In this document: positions 45,105 through 49,814 of the stretch, piece after piece | Position numbering within the stretch: position 1 is the stretch's first letter | Layout: every line of letters begins with the position of its first letter | DNA from: Acidobacteriota bacterium | GTDB lineage: Bacteria; Acidobacteriota; Terriglobia; UBA7540 | DNA length: 49,814 nucleotides | Direction: 5' to 3' | Assembly (NCBI GenBank): GCA_021817045.1 | Contig: JAKAWG010000033.1 | Span: forward strand, 1-49,814 | Program-made: the position numbers and the translations under genes | Notes under the pieces: generated by a model | The model's database searches: none | Seen by the model: only the letters and a program-made list of their open reading frames with translations | What the model was told of the DNA's origin: nothing

Positions 45105-45113
45105 GAACTGAAC

Positions 45114-45141
45114 CTGACAACCCAATTCCTGGTCCTATAAT
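45114..45141 (+). promoter_or_regulatory. Promoter of the HTH-nuclease operon
   Basis: CTGACA (45114-45119), 16-base spacer and a perfect TATAAT (45136-45141). The -10 box overlaps the -10 box of the opposite methylase promoter almost completely. Confidence 0.65.
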
Positions 45142-45166
45142 AGTCGATGAGTGGACCGTAGTACAA
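45137..45166 (-). promoter_or_regulatory. Promoter of the methylase gene
   Basis: On the minus strand TTGTAC (45166-45161), 18-base spacer and TATTAT (45142-45137). The leader to ATG 45104 is about 26 bases. It shares its -10 bases with the plus-strand promoter. Confidence 0.55.
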
Positions 45167-45171
45167 ATTGA

Positions 45172-45184
45172 TTGACAATGTCAA
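45172..45184. promoter_or_regulatory. Palindrome TTGACA-A-TGTCAA, candidate controller operator
   Basis: A perfect six-pair inverted repeat around one central base. It lies just upstream of the methylase -35 box and overlaps the first codons of the HTH gene, a good position for feedback control of both genes. Confidence 0.45.
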
Positions 45185-45378
45185 CCTATATGGGCGACGC
45201 GAATGAGTGGATCTCGCAGGCCGAGGCCGCCAGGCTCCGCGGCGTGTCGCGGCAGGCAATTGCCACCCTCGTCAAGAAAGGCCGCCTTCCGGTATTAAAG
45301 ATCGGGGGCCGCCTCCTCGTTCGGCGGAAGGAAGTCGAAGGCTTTACGCCTGCGTCCGCCGGGAGACCTCCTAAGTGA
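45178..45378 (+). CDS. Small HTH protein, candidate controller of the R-M system
   Basis: A 66-residue protein (start ATG 45178; ATG 45190 possible). Nearly all of it is an excisionase/MerR-like helix-turn-helix (HTH_17 type): [21 protein letters not shown] followed by a wing, [22 protein letters not shown]. It overlaps the nuclease gene by four bases (GTGA), so the two are translationally coupled. In PvuII-type systems this position is taken by a small XRE-type controller protein; here the fold is different. A regulatory role is inferred from position, size and the adjacent palindrome. Confidence 0.72.
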   Translation: MSTYMGDANEWISQAEAARLRGVSRQAIATLVKKGRLPVLKIGGRLLVRRKEVEGFTPASAGRPPK

Positions 45379-46088
45379 CCCAGTTGACGGATGAGATACA
45401 CGACTTAATCGACAGGGCGAGCGAAGCAGAACGCCGTATTGTGCTGAAGTACCTGCGTCGGCGCCTTCCGCCGCATCCGTTAGAGAAAGAATGGGGAACC
45501 ACCGCCGAAGCGATTATGACCGCTATTGCTCGGTCCCCTGATCTGACACAGCGTGGCATCCGAGGAATTTTGGCGGAAGCCACGTTCGAGGAGGCGGTCC
45601 TCCCTAAATTGGCGGCGGCAGGCTGGAACCTAGCTGCAACTGCTGGCCACCAAAGCTACGACTTTCTCTTACAAAAAGGGTCGAAGCGACTTCGAATACA
45701 GGTGAAGCTTCAAAGGCGCGAGAAAGGTGTACCGAAGCAATTTGCGGCCCGACCTCGCACTGCGCTCAGATGTCCGCCAGGCACAATTTACGTCGTCGAG
45801 GTACAGAAGACGAGAGGGGGCGAAAGGCAAGGACAGGCTACGCGGCCGTACCGCTTTACCGATTTCGATATTTTAGCCGTGAACCTACACCCTTCGACCG
45901 GCAATTGGCAAAGTTTCCTCTATACGGTCGCCAATTGGCTGCTGCCGCGCCCAAAGCAACCGAATCTGATTGCGATTATGCAGCCGGTCCCTGAGCGCCC
46001 CGATGAGTACTGGACTGGGGATTTGGAGCGCTGCATTCAATGGTTGACGACCGGCACGCGGAAGCGCCTCTATTCTCGTGGTGCCTAG
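45375..46088 (+). CDS. Putative PD-(D/E)XK restriction endonuclease
   Basis: A 237-residue protein read from GTG 45375, overlapping the HTH gene stop. The middle region has the nuclease fold pattern: Glu72/Glu73 in [16 protein letters not shown], Asp96 in SYDFLLQKG and Q109-x-K111 in [10 protein letters not shown] Glu-helix, Asp-strand, QxK-strand order is typical of PD-(D/E)XK enzymes. The N-terminal about 60 residues are helical and the C-terminal part has aromatic-rich segments. No close similarity to R.PvuII is seen. Its place beside a PvuII-like methylase makes a type II restriction role likely; the recognition site is unproven. Confidence 0.75.
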   Translation: MTQLTDEIHDLIDRASEAERRIVLKYLRRRLPPHPLEKEWGTTAEAIMTAIARSPDLTQRGIRGILAEATFEEAVLPKLAAAGWNLAATAGHQSYDFLLQKGSKRLRIQVKLQRREKGVPKQFAARPRTALRCPPGTIYVVEVQKTRGGERQGQATRPYRFTDFDILAVNLHPSTGNWQSFLYTVANWLLPRPKQPNLIAIMQPVPERPDEYWTGDLERCIQWLTTGTRKRLYSRGA

Positions 46089-46133
46089 GCGGCACCGCCG
46101 GCCTCGTGCCGTGGAGTTTCGGGCGTACAAGAC

Positions 46134-46157
46134 TGACCCGTGTCGCACGTCCGCCGT
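46134..46157. repeat. Direct repeat B flanking the R-M island
   Basis: Identical to 43849-43872; it lies between the nuclease gene and the phosphoesterase gene, closing the island 2285 bases after copy A. Confidence 0.8.
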
Positions 46158-46205
46158 TTGCTCAGAACGTGTGAATTATTCCAAACGTAGAAATGGAGAA
46201 GCCTC

Positions 46206-47582
46206 ATGTTCAAGATAAAAATAATCCTTGCAATGCTGGCTTGCTTGCTTTTTGCCGGGGTCGCGTCGCGGGGATTGTTCGGCGCGCCGCAGCCTGCCCA
46301 GGCCGCTGCCAAACCGGAGCCTCCGGGCCTGAACAAGATCAACCATGTGATCTGGATTATGCAGGAAAACCGCAGCTTCGATAATTATTTTGGCACGTAT
46401 CCCGGCGCGGATGGCATTCCGCCCGGCACATGTTTGCCGGTTCTCCCGGGGTCCCGCCGCTGCATCAAGCCATTCCTTTTGCAAGGCGCGGCAATGAACG
46501 GCCCCGCCTGCGATCTTAACCACGATTGGGATCCGGCGCACGCTTCTTACGATCACGGAGCGATGGACGGTTTCGTCTGGGCGGAAGGCAGCCCGTATAC
46601 GATGGAGTATCTGGACGGGCATGACATTCCGAGCTATTGGGATTATGCCCGGCATTTCACGCTGGCCGACCGATTCTTCTCCTCGCTCATGGGGCCGAGC
46701 TTGCCCAATCACGTTTACATGGTCGCCGCCCAATCGGGCGGGCTCATTGACAATGTTTGCACTGAGCACAACGTGATCGAGCGATTGAAGGAAGTCATGG
46801 ACGATCCCGCCGGCTTCAGCTTCGCCTCAATTATCAATCGGCTGGCCGGCCAGAACGTTTCATGGAAGTATTATGTGGAAACACCTAGACAGCGGCCGCC
46901 GGTGGCCGATCCCTGCCACGTTTTCTATCCTTCGCCACAGCAATTCGGCCTGTGGAATCCTCTGCCCGGCTTCAAAAGCATTCGCGATAATCCGGCGCTT
47001 ATGTCGCACCTGGTGAATCAGACCGAATACTACCGCGATCTCCAGCAAGGGACCCTGCCAGACGTTGCGTGGCTCATTCCAGACGGTCAGGATAGCGAGC
47101 ATCCCCCGCAACCCGTCCAACAAGGCATGTGGTATGTAACCCGCTTGATAAACGCGCTGATGAAAAGCCAGTATTGGGCGGATAGCGTCATTTTCCTTAC
47201 CTGGGACGATTACGGAGGCCTCTATGATAACGTGGCGCCGCCCGAGCTAGACGCCTTCGGCTACGGCCCGAGAGTGCCGTTGCTCGTGATCTCGCCCTAC
47301 GCCAAGCCGGACTATGTCACGAACGAAGTTGGCGGTTTTGCTTCCATTCTTAAATTTATTGAACTCCGTTTTCACCTTCGCCACCTGACCAAGCGGGACG
47401 ATGAGTCAACCGCCATGATGGATGCCTTCGATTTCAATCAAAACCCTAACCTGCCGCTCATTATCCCCGTACCGGCGGGCCTGACGTCGCATTATCGGCC
47501 ATACAATTGCACCTATCAGCCGAGTGTGCCCATTACTCCGAGGTCCATCCAGCTCAGGCATTTCGCCCCTGCTCTGCATTAA
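46206..47582 (+). CDS. Secreted phosphoesterase (phospholipase C/acid phosphatase family)
   Basis: A 458-residue protein with an N-terminal signal peptide (about 1-27, core [14 protein letters not shown]). The family PF04185 signature is clear: [21 protein letters not shown] near residue 45, [27 protein letters not shown] and [16 protein letters not shown]. Members hydrolyse phosphate esters (phospholipase C, acid phosphatase) in the periplasm or outside. No Tat RR motif is present, unlike many phospholipases C of this family. A hairpin about 66 bases past the stop may end transcription. Confidence 0.88.
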   Translation: MFKIKIILAMLACLLFAGVASRGLFGAPQPAQAAAKPEPPGLNKINHVIWIMQENRSFDNYFGTYPGADGIPPGTCLPVLPGSRRCIKPFLLQGAAMNGPACDLNHDWDPAHASYDHGAMDGFVWAEGSPYTMEYLDGHDIPSYWDYARHFTLADRFFSSLMGPSLPNHVYMVAAQSGGLIDNVCTEHNVIERLKEVMDDPAGFSFASIINRLAGQNVSWKYYVETPRQRPPVADPCHVFYPSPQQFGLWNPLPGFKSIRDNPALMSHLVNQTEYYRDLQQGTLPDVAWLIPDGQDSEHPPQPVQQGMWYVTRLINALMKSQYWADSVIFLTWDDYGGLYDNVAPPELDAFGYGPRVPLLVISPYAKPDYVTNEVGGFASILKFIELRFHLRHLTKRDDESTAMMDAFDFNQNPNLPLIIPVPAGLTSHYRPYNCTYQPSVPITPRSIQLRHFAPALH

Positions 47583-47647
47583 GTCGCCCCATGGCGCATA
47601 CATAGCGCAGTTCGCCATGTGTGCGATGAGTGAGCGAAGCACGTAGC

Positions 47648-47672
47648 GCGGACCGCCGTTGTTGCGGTCCGC
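47648..47672. terminator. Hairpin after the phosphoesterase gene
   Basis: Nine perfect pairs (GCGGACCGC / GCGGTCCGC) with a seven-base loop, 66 bases after the stop. No T-run follows, so termination is possible but not certain. Confidence 0.4.
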
Positions 47673-47690
47673 GGCTTCTAATGAGGATTA

Positions 47691-47814
47691 GATAACATAG
47701 TCACTTCCAATGCTGTAGCGGCGGCGTCTCGCCGCCGGCAGTTCGGTGCTCCCTTCCTGCGTCAGGGCAGGCTCCGAACGCCGCTACAGAAGCTGCCGCC
47801 ACTGTATTTTGTAA
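47691..47814. repeat. MITE-like palindromic element, copy 3
   Basis: The left part, CAATGCTGTAGCG... through the first hairpin, is identical to copy 1. The right arm, CGCTACAGAAG...CACTGTATTTTGT, is related to copy 2. The second hairpin is longer and imperfect. Confidence 0.7.
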
Positions 47815-47830
47815 TCTTCGATAGAGAGAG

Positions 47831-47862
47831 AAAAACTGTCTCATCCGTCTCAACCATCTCAT
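47831..47862. repeat. 9-base tandem repeat, three units, with A-tract
   Basis: Read on the minus strand as ATGAGATGG, TTGAGACGG, ATGAGACAG followed by five T. Same unit and same T-tract side as at 18591-18633. Confidence 0.65.
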
Positions 47863-48099
47863 CGCAGTCTGATACAATGCTCTCGGCGATTGTGATGCGG
47901 ACGATGGAGAGTTCAAGAGAAGGAGAGGTGCGAAGCAAAAAGTTTCGGAACGAAGCCTACCAACCCTTTAGAATCAACAACATTAGAATTCTCTCATCAA
48001 CCACACGCTGGACAGACCGATCGGCGAAAGTACGGCTATAAGCCTCGGAACGACACGGGCTGCGAGTTTTCCCAAGATCTGCCAGATCGGGTGAAGCCG

Positions 48100-48978
48100 T
48101 CAGCCATTGAGTACCCCCAGGTCGAGCTGGCGGAGGCGATCAGGGTTGGCGACGATCTCGATCCGGGCGATCTTTCCGTGCGCGATTGAAAAGCGCAGCA
48201 CTCGCCGTAGCCGTCCGCGCGGAGCCCAGATCAATCCAATGCTTCCGTCTACCACCGCGGGCTCAACCGACCGGACGTACCGTGAGAAGGCAAGGGCGCC
48301 CGAGGCCCATGCTCGCGCTCCTCGAATCTCGCTGGGCGCGCCCGGACGCCCCGCAGCTTGGTCGATCCGGATCACAACGTCCGGATCAAGCACCGCGAGC
48401 AGCGCCTCGAAGTCGCCGGCCAGCAATGCAGCCAGGAACGCGATTGCAACCTCTCTCTGCTCGGAAATATCCGTATCGGGAACACGGGCGGCGCCGTGAA
48501 CCCGGCGGCGGGCGCGGCTGGCAAGCTGTCTTGCCGCAGGCACGGAGCGCCCTACAATGCGCCCAATCTCCTCGAAGGATACGGCGAACATATCGTGTAG
48601 AACGAAGGCCAGCCGCTCCGCGGGAGTCAGCCGATCGAGTATCACAAGAAGCGCCAGCCCCACGGAGTCCGCCAGCAGCATCTCCTGCTCGGGATCGGCT
48701 TCGCCGCTTGCGATTGGCTTCGGTTCATCCGCGCTTAAAGGCACCTCGCCCCGCGAATGGCGCGAACGCAACATGTCCAGGCACACGCGCGCGACGACCG
48801 TCGTCAGCCAGCCTCCCAGGTTTTTGACGGCATCAACGTCGGAGCGGCTGAGCCGCAGCCACGTCTCCTGGATGGCATCGTCGGCTTCACTCAGCGAGCC
48901 GAGCATCCTGTAGGCCACCGCCCGCAGGTGGCTCCGGTTCTTTTCGAATCGTTCCGCCAGCCAGTCGTGTTCCTCCAT
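48100..48978 (-). CDS. ECF41-family RNA polymerase sigma factor (SigJ-like)
   Basis: A 292-residue extracytoplasmic function sigma factor. Region 2 covers about residues 10-75 (AYRMLGSLSEADDAIQETWLR, WLTTVVARVCLDMLRSR) and region 4 about 110-160 (LTPAERLAFVLHDMFAVSFEE). A C-terminal SnoaL-like domain of about 120 residues follows, ending in the NPDRLRQLDL motif typical of ECF41. That domain replaces an anti-sigma factor and tunes activity. It is divergent from a carboxymuconolactone decarboxylase-type gene, the classic ECF41 target. Start ATG 48978. Confidence 0.93.
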   Translation of the reverse strand: MEEHDWLAERFEKNRSHLRAVAYRMLGSLSEADDAIQETWLRLSRSDVDAVKNLGGWLTTVVARVCLDMLRSRHSRGEVPLSADEPKPIASGEADPEQEMLLADSVGLALLVILDRLTPAERLAFVLHDMFAVSFEEIGRIVGRSVPAARQLASRARRRVHGAARVPDTDISEQREVAIAFLAALLAGDFEALLAVLDPDVVIRIDQAAGRPGAPSEIRGARAWASGALAFSRYVRSVEPAVVDGSIGLIWAPRGRLRRVLRFSIAHGKIARIEIVANPDRLRQLDLGVLNG

Positions 48979-48979
48979 C

Positions 48980-49006
48980 GGTCACATTTCCTCTCCGCTT
49001 CTCGTC
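48980..49006 (+). promoter_or_regulatory. ECF41-type promoter for the CMD gene
   Basis: GGTCACA (48980-48986), exactly 16 bases, then CGTC (49003-49006). This differs by one base from the known ECF41 promoter TGTCACA-N16-CGTC. It begins two bases upstream of the sigma factor start codon. Confidence 0.75.
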
Positions 49007-49052
49007 ATCGCAGTGACGGACGAAATCTAATATTTGTGACAAGGAGACATTT

Positions 49053-49553
49053 ATGCAAGCACGAATGAAAAACCCGGCCATGATACTGCCTGGCGCGATG
49101 CAGGCTGTCCAAGCCCTCGGCAAATCCGCAGAACAAGGCGGCGTGCCCGAGCAAACACTGGCTCTAGTCCACCTGTGCGCGAGCCAGATCAACGGCTGCA
49201 GCGCTTGCGTTGATCTGGCCTATCGCTTCAAAAAAGGGGAAGAGACAAACGAGCGCCTTTTCGCCGTAGCTGCCTGGCGGGAAGCGCCGTACCTTACCGA
49301 CGCCGAGCGCGCCGCGCTGGCGCTCACCGAGGCTGTTACGCGCTTAAGCGATCGGGCAGATGCGGTGCCGGACGAGATTTGGCAGGAAGCTGCCCGGCAC
49401 TATGACGAAAAGGCGCTTGCGGCCCTGATCGTCGCCATCGCTACCGTTAACGTCTGGAACCGCCTCAACGTCACTACCCGGCAGGTGGCGGGCGAGTGGA
49501 CGAAGTCGCCCGAGGCTCGAAAATGGGTCGAAAAAACCGCGGCATTTCGCTGA
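49053..49553 (+). CDS. Carboxymuconolactone decarboxylase/AhpD-like protein
   Basis: A 166-residue all-helical protein of the CMD/AhpD superfamily. The redox motif Cys-Ser-Ala-Cys lies in SQINGCSACVDLAYRFKKG, followed by the family's helices (LTDAERAALALTEAVTRLSD) and IATVNVWNRLNVTTR. The usual His two residues after the second Cys position is replaced here. AAGGAG precedes the ATG by eight bases, and an ECF41-type promoter lies upstream. It probably reduces peroxides or acts on a small organic substrate under sigma ECF41 control. Confidence 0.9.
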   Translation: MQARMKNPAMILPGAMQAVQALGKSAEQGGVPEQTLALVHLCASQINGCSACVDLAYRFKKGEETNERLFAVAAWREAPYLTDAERAALALTEAVTRLSDRADAVPDEIWQEAARHYDEKALAALIVAIATVNVWNRLNVTTRQVAGEWTKSPEARKWVEKTAAFR

Positions 49554-49617
49554 GCGCCGGTCGCCAGCGGTTACCCGGAGCACCTAGCCCAACTTCCACA
49601 CTCTTCCCTTTTGATTT

Positions 49618-49814
49618 TGGCCGGAAGCAGCGAACGCGTTCAAGAAGTCGCGTCTTTTCAACCTGGACTTGGCGAAAACGGCAAAATAGCGGGAGAAGAC
49701 GCTGTTCAATCTCGGCGATAGCGTCTTTCTGTATGACCTGACCTCGACTTATTTCGAAGGGGGAGCCCTCGCCAATCCGCAGGCGAAGCGAGGTTATTCC
49801 CGGGACAAGCGGGC
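49618..49814 (+). pseudogene. Remnant of an IS1634-like transposase (runs off the edge)
   Basis: One frame encodes RLFNLDLAKTAK, then an in-frame TAG at 49687-49689, then TLFNLGDSVFLYDLTSTYFEG and AKRGYSRDKR. The YDLTSTYFEG and KRGYSRDKR segments are hallmarks of the IS1634-family DDE domain. The preceding sequence has no transposase start, so it is at least nonsense-mutated and probably 5' truncated. The downstream part lies outside the window. Confidence 0.75.

Larger units (their letters stand above)
47583..48099. other. Repeat-rich spacer between phosphoesterase and ECF41 genes
   Basis: About 517 bases. In order: a hairpin (47648-47672), MITE-like copy 3 (47691-47814) and the GAGACA-type repeat (47831-47862). 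The remaining about 230 bases show no recognised feature. Confidence 0.65.

Noticed and set aside
47880..48099. Possible gene remnant between the 9-base repeat and the ECF41 gene
   Set aside because: Short open stretches in several frames have no recognisable motif or start; there is not enough support to call a gene or pseudogene.

Overview
The window looks like a GC-rich chromosomal segment of an Acidobacteriota-like soil or sediment bacterium. This is inferred from gene content: many Tat-exported Gfo/Idh/MocA oxidoreductases and TIM-barrel sugar isomerases, a broad glycoside hydrolase set, a type III PKS operon, an ECF41 sigma factor, a homodimeric-type PDH E1 and abundant short palindromic intergenic elements. 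No rRNA genes were seen, and no CRISPR array.

Layout. (1) 1-2776: the tail of an unrecognised gene, then a minus-strand pair of a two-domain mannose-6-phosphate isomerase and a DeoR regulator. (2) 3182-8860: a plus-strand run of quinol-type nitric oxide reductase, a tightly coupled membrane protein carrying a transposase-type Cys4 ribbon, a Tat-exported Gfo/Idh/MocA oxidoreductase and an FG-GAP repeat protein. (3) 8870-17772: minus-strand pyruvate dehydrogenase genes aceE, aceF and lpd, followed by a TPR-like protein, a type III PKS and a FAD oxidoreductase. (4) 17773-19542: a repeat-rich spacer with tandem hairpins and degenerate tandem repeats, a small coiled-coil protein and tRNA-Ser(GCU). 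(5) 19543-25344: a MscS channel, a single-chain UvrD-like helicase/PD-(D/E)XK nuclease with an apparent Fe-S staple, and RmuC. (6) 25421-43766: a carbohydrate catabolism region with GH92, GH78 and GH36 enzymes, TIM-barrel isomerases, Gfo/Idh/MocA enzymes, an MFS transporter, an aldo/keto reductase, an unusual phosphofructokinase and a split UxaA/SuyAB-type lyase. (7) 43849-46157: a restriction-modification island (PvuII-like methylase, divergent small HTH protein and PD-(D/E)XK nuclease) bracketed by a 24-bp direct repeat. (8) 46206-49814: a secreted phosphoesterase, an ECF41 sigma factor divergent from its carboxymuconolactone decarboxylase-type partner with a matching promoter, and a decayed IS1634-like transposase at the edge.

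How the genes fit together. Region 6 reads as a locus that trims mannose, rhamnose and galactose from glycans outside the cytoplasm, imports small products and oxidises, isomerises or dehydrates sugars and sugar acids. The PDH genes and the PFK supply central metabolism. NorB detoxifies or respires NO.

The most unusual signals are these: the NorB-coupled membrane protein; a family of three MITE-like elements with covarying hairpins, one of which sits in frame inside the GH36 signal peptide; a second apparent in-frame palindromic insertion inside the helicase gene; and the R-M island with overlapping divergent promoters and a non-canonical candidate controller.
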